Assembly (NCBI RefSeq): GCF_947495285.1 | Contig: NZ_CANLXZ010000005.1 | Coordinates: 62,001 to 126,000, forward strand | Source of the DNA: an uncultured Nonlabens sp. | GTDB taxonomy: Bacteria > Bacteroidota > Bacteroidia > Flavobacteriales > Flavobacteriaceae | DNA length: 64,000 bases | Direction of reading: 5' to 3' | In this document: in pieces, positions 37,690-46,919 of the stretch | How the letters are laid out: every line of letters starts with the position of its first letter | Position numbering within the stretch: the first letter of the stretch is position 1 | Notes under the pieces: model-generated | What the model saw: the letters and a program-made list of their open reading frames with translations, nothing else | Told to the model about the DNA's origin: nothing | Databases searched by the model: none | Made by a program: the position numbers and the translations under genes

Positions 37690-38880
37690 ATGCCAAAGAT
37701 TTCTGAAAAAGGGCTTAAAATGCCTTCTTCACCTGTTAGAAAATTAGTTCCCTATGCCGAAGCTGCAAAAGCTAGAGGTATTCACATCTATCAACTTAAC
37801 ATAGGTCAACCAGATATTAAAACACCAGCACAAGCTATTAAGGCTGTTAAGGCTACAGACATGACTGTCCTTGCTTATAGTCATAGTGCAGGAAATCAAT
37901 CCTACAGAGATAAACTCGCGGCACATTACAATAAAATAGGCATGAATCTAACTGATGAAAACATAATAGTCTCTACTGGTGGTAGTGAGGCGTTAATGTT
38001 TGCCATGGGTAGTATTTGTGATAATGGGGACGAGGTTATTATACCTGAGCCATTTTATGCAAATTACAACGGTTTTGCAACAGCAAGCGGTGTTACTGTA
38101 AAACCTATCTCAACAACCATTGAAAACAACTTTGCATTACCTGCAATAAGCGAGTTTGAAAAACTGATTACCGATAAAACTAAAGCTATTCTTATATGTA
38201 ACCCAGGGAATCCAACTGGTTATTTATACACGCAAGAAGAGATGGATCAATTAACTGCTCTAGTTAAAAAACACGATCTTTTCCTTTTATCTGACGAGGT
38301 TTATAGAGAATTTGCCTACGACGGCCGCAAACATCTATCAGTAATGAACATAGCTGGTCTAGAAGATCATGCTATCATGATAGATTCTGTATCAAAAAGA
38401 TACAGTATGTGTGGCGCACGTATAGGCTGCATGGTCTCAAAAAATAAAGAAGTAATGGCTACTGCTATGAAATTTGCACAAGCTAGATTAAGCCCTCCTA
38501 CCTTTGCACAAATAGCTGCAGAGGCTGCTTTAGAAACAAAAGAAGAATACTTTGACCAGGTAATAGGAGAATATATAGAACGACGCGACATTCTTATCGC
38601 TGGACTTAAGAAAATAGAAGGTGTAAAAGTAGCAAATCCTGGCGGTGCATTTTACTGTGTGGCACAATTACCTGTAGAGGACACAGACGTTTTTGCACAA
38701 TGGATGTTAGAAAACTTTGAACTAGATGGCGAGACCATTATGGTAGCACCAGCAGCTGGTTTTTACAGCTCACCAGGTATGGGAAAAAACCAGATAAGAA
38801 TAGCCTACGTTCTAGAAAAAGATTCTCTAGAAAAAGCCGTACGTATTTTAGACCATGCCTTGAAAGCTTATAAAGCATGA
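37690..38880 (+). CDS. Class I/II PLP-dependent aminotransferase
   Basis: 396 residues, fold type I. Landmarks: NIGQPDIKTP, the PLP-phosphate region STGGSEALMFAMGS, CNPGNPTGYLYTQEE, SDEVYREFAYDG and the catalytic Lys in IDSVSKRYSMCGARIGC. It resembles aspartate-type aminotransferases; the exact amino acid is not determinable. It overlaps murB by four bases (ATGA), so the two are coupled. Confidence 0.9.
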   Translation: MPKISEKGLKMPSSPVRKLVPYAEAAKARGIHIYQLNIGQPDIKTPAQAIKAVKATDMTVLAYSHSAGNQSYRDKLAAHYNKIGMNLTDENIIVSTGGSEALMFAMGSICDNGDEVIIPEPFYANYNGFATASGVTVKPISTTIENNFALPAISEFEKLITDKTKAILICNPGNPTGYLYTQEEMDQLTALVKKHDLFLLSDEVYREFAYDGRKHLSVMNIAGLEDHAIMIDSVSKRYSMCGARIGCMVSKNKEVMATAMKFAQARLSPPTFAQIAAEAALETKEEYFDQVIGEYIERRDILIAGLKKIEGVKVANPGGAFYCVAQLPVEDTDVFAQWMLENFELDGETIMVAPAAGFYSSPGMGKNQIRIAYVLEKDSLEKAVRILDHALKAYKA

Positions 38881-39908
38881 TAGAAATTAAGCATCATTTT
38901 TCTTTAAAAAATTACAATACTTTTGGAATATCCGCTTTCGCGAAAGCGTATACAGCAACAACCACAACGCAACAATTAAAAGAGTCTCTAGGTTACTATG
39001 TAGATCAAGATGTCTTTTTATTGGGCGGCGGTAGTAATATGCTACTTATAAACGATATTCAAAAGCCAGTAATTCATGTTCTATTAAAAGGAATAGAAGT
39101 TACTAATCGGGAAGAAAATAATGTATTTCTTAAAGTCATGGCAGGAGAAAACTGGCATGACTTTATACTTCATTGTATAGAAAATAATCTAGCAGGTGTT
39201 GAGAATCTATCCCTCATACCTGGTAACGTGGGCACATCTCCTATTCAGAACATAGGAGCTTATGGTGTAGAACTTAAAGATGTTTTTCATAGTTGTGACG
39301 TAATTGATTTAAAATCTCTAGAAGAAAAAACTCTCACCCTAGCCGACTGTAAATTAGGATACAGAGATTCTATATTTAAAAACGATGCCGCAGGTAAATA
39401 TGTAATCACATCGGTAACTTTTAAATTAAAAGACCTTAACCAGACTACAGATTATGATTTTAAAATAAGCTATGGTGCTATTAAAGAAGAGTTAGACCGT
39501 CTACAAGGAGATCTTTCTATTCAAAAAATATCACAAGCTGTAATAAACATAAGAAGCAGCAAATTACCAGATCCCAAAGTATTAGGTAATAGTGGTAGTT
39601 TTTTCAAAAATCCAGTTATTAAAAAAACTGTTTATGAAGACCTTATAAGAACACATCCAGAAATGCCCTCTTATCCTGTAAATGAGAATCATGTAAAAAT
39701 TCCTGCAGGCTGGCTTATAGACCAGTCTGGTTTTAAAGGAAAAAGATATGGTGACGCTGGTGTGCATGAAAAGCAAGCGTTAGTTCTAGTAAATTATGGA
39801 AATGCTACTGGAAAAGAAATACTAGATGTAGCTCATAAAATACAACGACATGTCCTGAATCGATACGGCATTAAAATTAACACCGAAGTAAACCTGATCG
39901 ATCAATAA
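38877..39908 (+). CDS. murB: UDP-N-acetylmuramate dehydrogenase (UDP-N-acetylenolpyruvoylglucosamine reductase)
   Basis: 343 residues, type I MurB. FAD-binding region LGGGSNMLLIND, then GVENLSLIPGNVGTSPIQNIGAYGVE, the catalytic Ser in LGNSGSFFKNPVI, and the C-terminal WLIDQSGFKGKRYGDAGVHEKQALVLVN. It makes UDP-MurNAc for peptidoglycan. A palindrome copy at 38933 encodes SAFAKAY in the N-terminal segment. Confidence 0.95.
   Translation: MIEIKHHFSLKNYNTFGISAFAKAYTATTTTQQLKESLGYYVDQDVFLLGGGSNMLLINDIQKPVIHVLLKGIEVTNREENNVFLKVMAGENWHDFILHCIENNLAGVENLSLIPGNVGTSPIQNIGAYGVELKDVFHSCDVIDLKSLEEKTLTLADCKLGYRDSIFKNDAAGKYVITSVTFKLKDLNQTTDYDFKISYGAIKEELDRLQGDLSIQKISQAVINIRSSKLPDPKVLGNSGSFFKNPVIKKTVYEDLIRTHPEMPSYPVNENHVKIPAGWLIDQSGFKGKRYGDAGVHEKQALVLVNYGNATGKEILDVAHKIQRHVLNRYGIKINTEVNLIDQ
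38933..38948. repeat. 16-bp palindrome, copy 7
   Basis: Perfect copy inside murB, read as AFAKA. Confidence 0.97.
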
Positions 39909-39979
39909 TCCATTAGAATAACTAATAATTGTATTTATAATTAAACTATAGTTCTCCTTAGAGACCTATGACCATACCT

Positions 39980-39987
39980 TATCTTTG
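39980..39987 (+). promoter_or_regulatory. -7 promoter box, four bases from the next start codon
   Basis: TATCTTTG matches TAnnTTTG and ends four bases before the ATG at 39992, implying a leaderless transcript for the small membrane protein. Confidence 0.55.
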
Positions 39988-39991
39988 CATT

Positions 39992-40201
39992 ATGAATTTG
40001 AAACTCGTACTTATAACGTTTGTATTATTAGCTCTAGGATTTGCAGGAATAGCAATAAAAATATGGGGTAAAAAGAATGGTAAATTTGCTGGAACTTGTG
40101 CCAGTCAGAGCCCTTTTCTTAATAAAGATGGTGAAGCATGCAGCATGTGTGGTAAACTACCAGAAGAGCAAGATTGCAAAAAAGAAGAGCTAACAGCTTA
40201 G
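39992..40201 (+). CDS. Small membrane protein with C-terminal Cys-rich tail
   Basis: 69 residues from the ATG at 39992. A transmembrane helix (about 3-27) is followed by a basic stretch (WGKKNGKFAGTCA) and a tail with four cysteines (GTCASQSP, EACSMCGK, QDCKKEE). The cysteine pattern could bind metal. Similar short proteins are annotated in flavobacteria only as membrane or secreted proteins. The frame stays open to 39968, but the promoter box favours the later ATG. Confidence 0.7.
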   Translation: MNLKLVLITFVLLALGFAGIAIKIWGKKNGKFAGTCASQSPFLNKDGEACSMCGKLPEEQDCKKEELTA

Positions 40202-40211
40202 GACTTTCTTA

Positions 40212-41321
40212 ATGGAAATAGGTTTATTCTTCTATGTGTTGACAGGCATTGTCCTAATCAACATAACTTATTATTTATTCTTTTTAAAAGCAGGATATGG
40301 TAAAACGTCGCAACCACAGGGACATTTAAAAAAAGCTGTTTCAGTAATCGTATGTTCTAAAAATGAACAAAAAAACCTTAAAAAACTAGTTCCAAAACTA
40401 TTAGAACAAGATCATCCTAATTTTGAGTTGATATTAATTAACGATGCCAGCTATGACAATACTAAGGACGTTATTGAGGGTTTTATGTCTCAAGATGCTC
40501 GAGTTAAAATGGTAGATGTTGTTAATAATGAAAGTTTTTGGGGAAATAAAAAATATGCCCTTACCCTAGGTATTAAAAAAGCCGTAAACGATCACTTGAT
40601 ATTTATCGATGCAGACTGTACTCCTAATAGTAAGCAATGGCTTTCTTTAATGGCAATGCATTTATCTGAGGAGAAAAAAATCGTATTAGGTTATGGTGGT
40701 TACCAAAAGATCAAAAAATCATTACTCAACGCACTCATAAGATATGAAACTGGACTAACCGCTATTCAATATTTTAGTTATGCGATGAATGGAAACCCAT
40801 ATATGGGCGTAGGACGCAACCTTGCTTATACTGCATCTCAGTTTTATGAGGTAAGTGGTTTTATAAGTCATATTAAAATTATGGGTGGAGATGACGATCT
40901 TTTTGTAAATCAAGCAGCAACAAAACAGAATACCGCCGTTTCCTTAAACCCAAATTCTTTTACTACTAGTAAAGCAAAAAAGACATGGTCCAGCTGGTGG
41001 AAACAAAAAAAACGACACATCAACACCGCAAGTCACTATAAGAGGTCTCACAAATTTCTATTAGGCTTATTTTACATATCTCAAATAGGATTTATAACCT
41101 CGGCTATTTTAGGATTTATATTTGGTATGAACTGGATGATCATCTTAGGAGTGGTACTTTTAAGATACTTTATATTTTGGATAGTAATGGGTAAAGGATT
41201 ATCCCGCTTTCGCGAAAGCGATATCATCATCCTACTACCTTTTTTAGAATTATTATTAATTTTTAGTCAGCTAGCACTATTTGTTTCAAATATGGTTAAT
41301 AAACCTAAACAATGGAACTAG
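40212..41321 (+). CDS. Family 2 glycosyltransferase, membrane-bound
   Basis: 369 residues. N-terminal membrane helix, then the GT-A domain: VSVIVCSKNEQKNLKKL, LILINDASYDNT, HLIFIDADCTPNSKQW (DxD-type metal site) and the acceptor-side MGGDDDLFVNQAA, followed by two to three C-terminal membrane helices. It probably extends a surface glycan or a lipid-linked sugar. A palindrome copy at 41205 encodes SRFRESD between the last two helices. Ten bases after the small membrane protein gene, so likely co-transcribed. Confidence 0.85.
   Translation: MEIGLFFYVLTGIVLINITYYLFFLKAGYGKTSQPQGHLKKAVSVIVCSKNEQKNLKKLVPKLLEQDHPNFELILINDASYDNTKDVIEGFMSQDARVKMVDVVNNESFWGNKKYALTLGIKKAVNDHLIFIDADCTPNSKQWLSLMAMHLSEEKKIVLGYGGYQKIKKSLLNALIRYETGLTAIQYFSYAMNGNPYMGVGRNLAYTASQFYEVSGFISHIKIMGGDDDLFVNQAATKQNTAVSLNPNSFTTSKAKKTWSSWWKQKKRHINTASHYKRSHKFLLGLFYISQIGFITSAILGFIFGMNWMIILGVVLLRYFIFWIVMGKGLSRFRESDIIILLPFLELLLIFSQLALFVSNMVNKPKQWN
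41205..41220. repeat. 16-bp palindrome, copy 8
   Basis: Perfect copy inside the glycosyltransferase gene, read as RFRES. Confidence 0.97.
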
Positions 41322-41355
41322 TCAGGTATTCTTTTACATACGACTACTTAATCAC

Positions 41356-41363
41356 TAACTTTG
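41356..41363 (+). promoter_or_regulatory. -7 promoter box of lipA, four bases from its start codon
   Basis: TAACTTTG matches TAnnTTTG and ends four bases before the lipA ATG at 41368, implying a leaderless transcript. Confidence 0.55.
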
Positions 41364-41367
41364 TATT

Positions 41368-42246
41368 ATGGAATCAGTAAAAACATCTGTAGCACCACCT
41401 AAAGGAAAAGGCAAACCAAAATGGTTGCGCGTTAAGTTACCAGTAGGTCAAAAGTATAAAGAATTAAGAAGCACCGTAGAGAAGTATGATTTACATACCA
41501 TCTGTACGTCTGGTAGCTGCCCTAATATGGGAGAATGCTGGACAGAAGGAACGGCAACTTTTATGATTCTAGGTAATACCTGTACACGTTCTTGTGGTTT
41601 TTGTGGTGTAAAAACAGGACGCCCTGACACTGTGGACTGGGCAGAGCCTGAGAAAGTAGCACGTAGTATTAAACTTATGGGGATTAAACACGGTGTTATT
41701 ACCAGTGTAGATCGTGACGATTTAAAAGATATGGGTTCTATCATATGGAAAGAAACCGTTGCTGCCATAAGACGTATGAATCCTGAAACGACACTAGAAA
41801 CTCTTATTCCAGATTTTCAAGGCAACACGCGTAATCTAGATCGCATCGTAGAGGCAAATCCAGAGGTGGTTTCTCACAACATGGAAACGGTAAGAAGATT
41901 AACTCGTGAGGTACGCATACAGGCTAAGTATGACACCAGCCTAGAAGTCCTAAGATATCTAAAACAACAAGGTATTAACAGAACTAAATCTGGTATCATG
42001 TTAGGTCTAGGAGAACTCGAGGAAGAGGTCATCCAGACTATGAGAGACCTGAGAGATAATAACGTAGATGTAGTCACTATAGGTCAGTACCTGCAGCCTT
42101 CTAAAAAGCATTTACCTGTAAAAGAATTTATCACACCAGAGCAGTTTAAGAAATATGAGACTATAGGTCTAGAAATGGGTTTCAGACATGTAGAGAGTGG
42201 CGCGCTAGTGAGAAGTTCATATAAGGCGCACAAGCATATTTTGTAA
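41368..42246 (+). CDS. lipA: Lipoyl synthase
   Basis: 292 residues, radical SAM. The auxiliary cluster cysteines are in CTSGSCPNMGECW and the radical SAM cluster motif is CTRSCGFCGV (CxxxCxxC). The C-terminal RSSYKAHKH carries the conserved serine that ligates the auxiliary cluster. The enzyme inserts two sulfurs into octanoyl groups to make lipoyl cofactors. No lipB is adjacent. Confidence 0.97.
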   Translation: MESVKTSVAPPKGKGKPKWLRVKLPVGQKYKELRSTVEKYDLHTICTSGSCPNMGECWTEGTATFMILGNTCTRSCGFCGVKTGRPDTVDWAEPEKVARSIKLMGIKHGVITSVDRDDLKDMGSIIWKETVAAIRRMNPETTLETLIPDFQGNTRNLDRIVEANPEVVSHNMETVRRLTREVRIQAKYDTSLEVLRYLKQQGINRTKSGIMLGLGELEEEVIQTMRDLRDNNVDVVTIGQYLQPSKKHLPVKEFITPEQFKKYETIGLEMGFRHVESGALVRSSYKAHKHIL

Positions 42247-42402
42247 ACATTACGCAGTTTGCATTAAAACATAAGGAACCTTATTAAAGATTCCTTCTAT
42301 TGTAATGGAATTATCTTTAATAGGTTACACTATCTCAATTTAAAATTTCTGATAGTCATTCTGGTTTATTTTAATTTCAGGATTTGCAGTATTCATAATT
42401 TT

Positions 42403-42423
42403 AACTCCTACTACTAGGAGGTT
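42403..42423 (+). promoter_or_regulatory. Hairpin enclosing an AGGAGG sequence upstream of gap
   Basis: CTCCTA (42405-42410) pairs with TAGGAG (42415-42420) around a CTAC loop, masking a perfect Shine-Dalgarno-like AGGAGG that lies about 25 bases before the gap ATG. Bacteroidota seldom rely on such sites, and the distance is long, so a role is speculative. In the rest of the 200-base gap (42247-42446) I see no gene or convincing promoter. Confidence 0.2.
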
Positions 42424-42446
42424 AAATAATAAAATAAGTTTATCAA

Positions 42447-43442
42447 ATGATTAAAGTAGCCATCAATGGATTCGGTCGTATAGGACGTACTTTTTTAAGG
42501 ACGGTTTTTAACGATCCACAAATTGAAGTAGTTGCTATTAATGATCTCGCGTCTACAGAAGTTATGGCGCATCTTTTAAAATATGATTCTATTCATGGTG
42601 TACTGGATGCTCAAATAACCTTTGACGCAAATTCTATTACCGTAAACGATCGTAGAATCGCCTTTACGCACCACCGCAATTTAGAAGATTTAAACTGGGG
42701 TGATATAGACACTGTACTAGAATCTACAGGTAAATTTAAAACTAGAGTAGAATTACAAAAGCACATTAATGCCGGTGCATGCCAGGTAATACTGAGCGCA
42801 CCACCTATAGAAGACGATATTAAAACAGTGGTTCTAGGCGTTAACGAGCATATACTGAATAAAGAAGACCTTATTTTCTCAAATGCTAGCTGTACTACAA
42901 ATAACGCTGCGCCACTCATTAAAGTAATGAATGAGCTTTGCGGCATAGAACAGGCTTATATAACTACAGTGCATAGCTATACAACAGACCAGAGTCTGCA
43001 CGACCAGCCTCATAGAGATTTACGTAGAGCACGAGCAGCTGGGCAGTCCATTGTGCCTACAACTACTGGCGCTGCAAAAGCGCTAACTAGAATATTCCCA
43101 GATTTAAATGATGTTATAGGTGGTTGCGGTATCAGAGTACCTGTTCCTAACGGCAGCCTTACCGACCTTACTATTAATGTAAAACGTGACACTTCTATAG
43201 AAGAGATTAATGATGCTTTTTCCGCTTTCGCGAAAGCGAACCCCAAAACATTCTCCTTTACCGATGTTCCATTAGTATCCATAGATATATCAGGAAGTCC
43301 ATACTCTTGTATATATGACTCATTGATGACCAGTGTAATAGGAAAAATGGTAAAGATTATAGGATGGTACGATAATGAAAGTGGATATTCTAATCGATTA
43401 AGGGACATGATAGTTTATGCAGAGAGAATAAAGCGAGAGTGA
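42447..43442 (+). CDS. gap: Glyceraldehyde-3-phosphate dehydrogenase
   Basis: 331 residues, type I. NAD-binding MIKVAINGFGRIGR, the catalytic Cys in SNASCTTNNAAP (about residue 150), the His in TTVHSYT, the Arg/Thr loop TTGAAKALTRIFP, and IGWYDNESGYSNR. It interconverts glyceraldehyde 3-phosphate and 1,3-bisphosphoglycerate. A palindrome copy at 43223 encodes SAFAKAN in a surface helix. Whether it is glycolytic or a second isozyme cannot be told. Confidence 0.95.
   Translation: MIKVAINGFGRIGRTFLRTVFNDPQIEVVAINDLASTEVMAHLLKYDSIHGVLDAQITFDANSITVNDRRIAFTHHRNLEDLNWGDIDTVLESTGKFKTRVELQKHINAGACQVILSAPPIEDDIKTVVLGVNEHILNKEDLIFSNASCTTNNAAPLIKVMNELCGIEQAYITTVHSYTTDQSLHDQPHRDLRRARAAGQSIVPTTTGAAKALTRIFPDLNDVIGGCGIRVPVPNGSLTDLTINVKRDTSIEEINDAFSAFAKANPKTFSFTDVPLVSIDISGSPYSCIYDSLMTSVIGKMVKIIGWYDNESGYSNRLRDMIVYAERIKRE
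43223..43238. repeat. 16-bp palindrome, copy 9
   Basis: Perfect copy inside gap, read as AFAKA. Confidence 0.97.
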
Positions 43443-43548
43443 AACATTACCGTAAAAACATCGTTTAATGGTTTATATCATAAGATTGTAATCGTTTTTT
43501 ATTTGAATAGAATCAAGTCCGTTATATTTACCCAATTAATTAATAGGT

Positions 43549-45909
43549 GTGTCTTCTAGAGTTTTATATTTCATTGTCTGGTGTTTATTCACTATTAGTT
43601 TTTTTCAAAAAGCTAATGGTCAAGAAAATTATATATCAAAATCTAATCAACAACTAGCAGTTGATTTAATGCTAGAAAAAGCACAAATAGCTCTACAACA
43701 AGCAAATTATATTGAGGCAGATAATTTTATTACCAGTGCGACTTACATAGCAAAAGATTCTTCCATTTATGCACAAACTCAATTATTAAAAATTTCTTAT
43801 TTAAATAAAACCGGACAATTAGATAATGCTATCGAGGTCATTAAAAATATAACCCCTTATTTTGATAAATCTTCTTTGAATAGTGCGCAATTATTGCTTT
43901 TAAAATCAGACGTACTTATAAACGCTAACCGGTTAGTAGATGCCCAAGAAGCGATTACAAATGCACAGTTAATACTAGCACAAACTAAAAACGAGAACCT
44001 CCATGCGATTCTAAAATTAAGAAGAGCACAATTAAATATAAGAGTTGATAAAATAGACAAGGCTAGAGAATCATTTATAGCACTTTTACCACATCTTAAA
44101 AATAATAAACAGTACTACCTTACTGCACAAGTTAATCTAGAACTAGCTCAAATAGCTGCTGGAAAAGGAGAATTAAATCTAGCCAAAGAATACATAGAAA
44201 ACAGCATAACTCTAGCTGATAGGTATGAATTTTATGATATTTTAAAAAATAATTTTTATCTATACTCTCAATTGTTAGAACAACAAGGTGATTATAAAAA
44301 TAGCGTCTTTTATCTACAGAAATACACAAAACTAACTAGAAAAGATAAAAATTCTATAGCCTCAAATGTTGAATTACTAGAATTTAATAAACTCAAGAAG
44401 GAGTACGAAGCTCTAGTTGTATCTAACAATGAAAAAGCAAAGGAATTAAAAGGCAAAGACACATCTTACATATTGCTATGTGTTTTTATCACACTACTCT
44501 CTTTACTAACCTTATCTTTATTTAAGAATAATAAATTGAGAGCAAAAAGTAATCACGTGCTAGAAGGCAAAAATTCTGCTCTTATAGATGAAAGAGATAG
44601 AGCGCAAGATGCTGCAAAAATCAAAGCAGATTTTTTATCTACCATAACCCATGAGTTGAGAACACCTATGTATGCTGTCACAGGTCTCACCCACTTATTA
44701 CTAGAAACAGACCCAAGAACAGATCAAAAAGAGCACTTAGAAACGTTAAAATCCTCAGGAGAGTATTTACTATCGCTTATTGATAATATTCTCGATTTCA
44801 ATAAACTAGAAGCTAACAAAGTTAAACTCGAGGCCATATCATTTGATCTAAATAAAAGGGTAAATGATATAAGTCTATCCTTAAAAGGCCAGGCTAAAGA
44901 TCAAAGAAACAATCTACACATTGAGTATGATGATAACATCCCATCAAGGTTACAAGGTGACCCTGTTAAAATATCACAAATCTTAATTAACCTTATGGGT
45001 AATGCTATCAAATTTACCAAAGATGGAGATGTCTGGTTAAGAGCACATAAGACAAACACTATAAAGGATAAATGTCTAATAAGATTTGAAGTAGAAGATA
45101 ACGGTAAAGGAATATCTAAGGAGAAACAACAAGCCATTTTTGAGAATTTTACACAAGAAGGGTCTAGTACAAATAGAGAATATGGAGGCACAGGTTTAGG
45201 TCTAGCTATCGTAAAGAATCTAGTAGAATTAATGGGCGGCACTGTTCAACTAGAAAGTGAAGTAGGTATAGGTAGTAAATTTACTTTTGAAATATGGTTT
45301 GAATTACCAGACTCCAATAAGTTTTTTAATGAGAATCACTATCCTGAGATCAATAAAATGTCCCATTCTACAGCAACTACCACTGTTCATATTAAAGATA
45401 AAAAAGAAATAATTCTACCTAATATTCAATTAAATATTCCTGAAAACAACCTAAACAACAACACAGAAGACCAAAAACCAGAAAACCCCAAGCAGGAAAT
45501 AATAAGCTCTAAACCTGCAACTTCTACTCAATTATTAAACAAACGTATATTAATAGTAGAAGATAATAAAATCAATCAAATGATTACAAAAAAAATTCTT
45601 GAAGGAAAGAATTTTATATGCGAGGTAGCAAATAATGGTGAAGAAGCGGTAATAGCAGCAAAAAACAAAAAGTATGACCTGATTCTTATGGATGTACACA
45701 TGCCCATAAAAGACGGAAAAGAAGCCACTAGAGCTATCAGGATTTTTAATAAAGAAATACCCATATTAGCACTTACAGCAGTTACATTAAACGAGTCCGA
45801 AAAAGAATTCTATGAAATAGGCTTTGATGATATCATTCCTAAACCATTTAAAATGGATGAGTTTTTTGAAAAGATTCAAAAAGCATTCTCTAATCTTGAA
45901 ATTCTATAA
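43549..45909 (+). CDS. Hybrid sensor histidine kinase with periplasmic TPR domain and receiver
   Basis: 786 residues from a GTG start; no earlier ATG and no later one that keeps the signal peptide (about 1-24, ending ANGQ). TPR-like helices fill about 30-270 in the periplasm; a membrane helix spans about 307-325; the HisKA H-box FLSTITHELRTPM has His at 368; the HATPase motifs NLMGNAIKF, DNGKGI and GGTGLGLAIVK follow; a receiver domain ends the protein (ILIVEDNKINQ, LILMDVHMP with the phosphoacceptor Asp, and IPKPFK). A phosphorelay protein; no response regulator is adjacent. Confidence 0.93.
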   Translation: MSSRVLYFIVWCLFTISFFQKANGQENYISKSNQQLAVDLMLEKAQIALQQANYIEADNFITSATYIAKDSSIYAQTQLLKISYLNKTGQLDNAIEVIKNITPYFDKSSLNSAQLLLLKSDVLINANRLVDAQEAITNAQLILAQTKNENLHAILKLRRAQLNIRVDKIDKARESFIALLPHLKNNKQYYLTAQVNLELAQIAAGKGELNLAKEYIENSITLADRYEFYDILKNNFYLYSQLLEQQGDYKNSVFYLQKYTKLTRKDKNSIASNVELLEFNKLKKEYEALVVSNNEKAKELKGKDTSYILLCVFITLLSLLTLSLFKNNKLRAKSNHVLEGKNSALIDERDRAQDAAKIKADFLSTITHELRTPMYAVTGLTHLLLETDPRTDQKEHLETLKSSGEYLLSLIDNILDFNKLEANKVKLEAISFDLNKRVNDISLSLKGQAKDQRNNLHIEYDDNIPSRLQGDPVKISQILINLMGNAIKFTKDGDVWLRAHKTNTIKDKCLIRFEVEDNGKGISKEKQQAIFENFTQEGSSTNREYGGTGLGLAIVKNLVELMGGTVQLESEVGIGSKFTFEIWFELPDSNKFFNENHYPEINKMSHSTATTTVHIKDKKEIILPNIQLNIPENNLNNNTEDQKPENPKQEIISSKPATSTQLLNKRILIVEDNKINQMITKKILEGKNFICEVANNGEEAVIAAKNKKYDLILMDVHMPIKDGKEATRAIRIFNKEIPILALTAVTLNESEKEFYEIGFDDIIPKPFKMDEFFEKIQKAFSNLEIL

Positions 45910-46872
45910 ACTAGGTTCTTCCCCTATGAACTTCGTCTGTATAGGTAAATACATTACATTAGGTAAATCAAGATTTTTAAGCCTCACGTAATCCTTTTCG
46001 GTAGTAATTACTATTTCTTTACTCCTAATAACCTCTACTTCTTCATTTGTAAAATTATGATGATCTGTATATTTAAGATGATCTACAGTTATAAACTTCT
46101 TCAAATATTTTATAAAAGGTACAGGGTTTGCAATACCAGTCACAACAGTTACTTCACGTCCTTTAAAGTCATTTAGATTTTTCCTAGCAGTAGCTCCATA
46201 AACAAAATCATCATAAGCAATGTAAGAGAAACACAATTGCTGAGATGGCAACAATTGTAGTTTTTGTTTAATTATTAAAGCTTCATCTACACTAATAGAT
46301 GCAGGACATTTAGTAACTACAACAGTTTGTGCACGATTTGCACCACTACGAGACTCCCTTAAATTACCAGCAGGTAACAAATAATCATCTTTATATAAAT
46401 TACCATAGCTAGTCAATAAAACATAATGACTTGCCTTTACATGTCTGTGCTGGTATGCATCATCTAATAAAATAAGATCTAAATCATGATTATTTAATAA
46501 ATTATGGATTCCATCTACACGCTTTTCACAAACAGCACTCACGATCAAATCTTTAAACTTAAGTTTAATTTGTAAAGGCTCATCCCCTACTTTATGAACC
46601 GTGTCATTGAGATCTATCTCGATATAACCAGAGGTCTTCCTACCATAACCACGACTTAGAACACCAATTTTTAAACCTTTATTTTTCTTTATAAAATACT
46701 CGATCATAGGTGTTTTACCAGTCCCACCAGTACTTAAATTACCTACAGCTATTATAGGTATTTCAAATTCATGTTGTTCTAAAACACCTTTGTCAAAAGC
46801 ATAATTACGCAATGAAGTAACACCATTGTAAAGTATAGAAAATGGATATAATAAAAGTCTTAAATTTTGCAT
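45904..46872 (-). CDS. lpxK: Tetraacyldisaccharide 4'-kinase
   Basis: 322 residues. A hydrophobic N terminus (LLLYPFSILYNGV) is followed by the Walker A VGNLSTGGTGKTP (about residues 42-54), LSRGYGRK, the conserved VGDEPLQIK and LDDAYQHRHV (DDGFQH equivalent). It phosphorylates the lipid A precursor at the inner membrane. Its 3' end overlaps the hybrid kinase gene by six bases. Confidence 0.95.
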   Translation of the reverse strand: MQNLRLLLYPFSILYNGVTSLRNYAFDKGVLEQHEFEIPIIAVGNLSTGGTGKTPMIEYFIKKNKGLKIGVLSRGYGRKTSGYIEIDLNDTVHKVGDEPLQIKLKFKDLIVSAVCEKRVDGIHNLLNNHDLDLILLDDAYQHRHVKASHYVLLTSYGNLYKDDYLLPAGNLRESRSGANRAQTVVVTKCPASISVDEALIIKQKLQLLPSQQLCFSYIAYDDFVYGATARKNLNDFKGREVTVVTGIANPVPFIKYLKKFITVDHLKYTDHHNFTNEEVEVIRSKEIVITTEKDYVRLKNLDLPNVMYLPIQTKFIGEEPSL

Positions 46873-46877
46873 GAGAT

Positions 46878-46885
46878 CAAAAGTA
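46878..46885 (-). promoter_or_regulatory. -7 promoter box of lpxK, five bases from its start codon
   Basis: On the minus strand TACTTTTG matches TAnnTTTG and ends five bases before the lpxK ATG, again implying a leaderless transcript. Confidence 0.5.
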
Positions 46886-46919
46886 GGTTAATTTTACAAC
46901 AGACATAAATAGTACCATT

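Noticed and set aside
42272-42296. AAGGAA/TTCCTT inverted repeat as a lipA terminator
   Set aside because: A six-pair AT-rich stem with a long loop and no T-tract.
42305-42343. Twelve-codon ORF MELSLIGYTISI upstream of gap as a leader peptide
   Set aside because: No run of one amino acid, no promoter box nearby and no terminator between it and gap.
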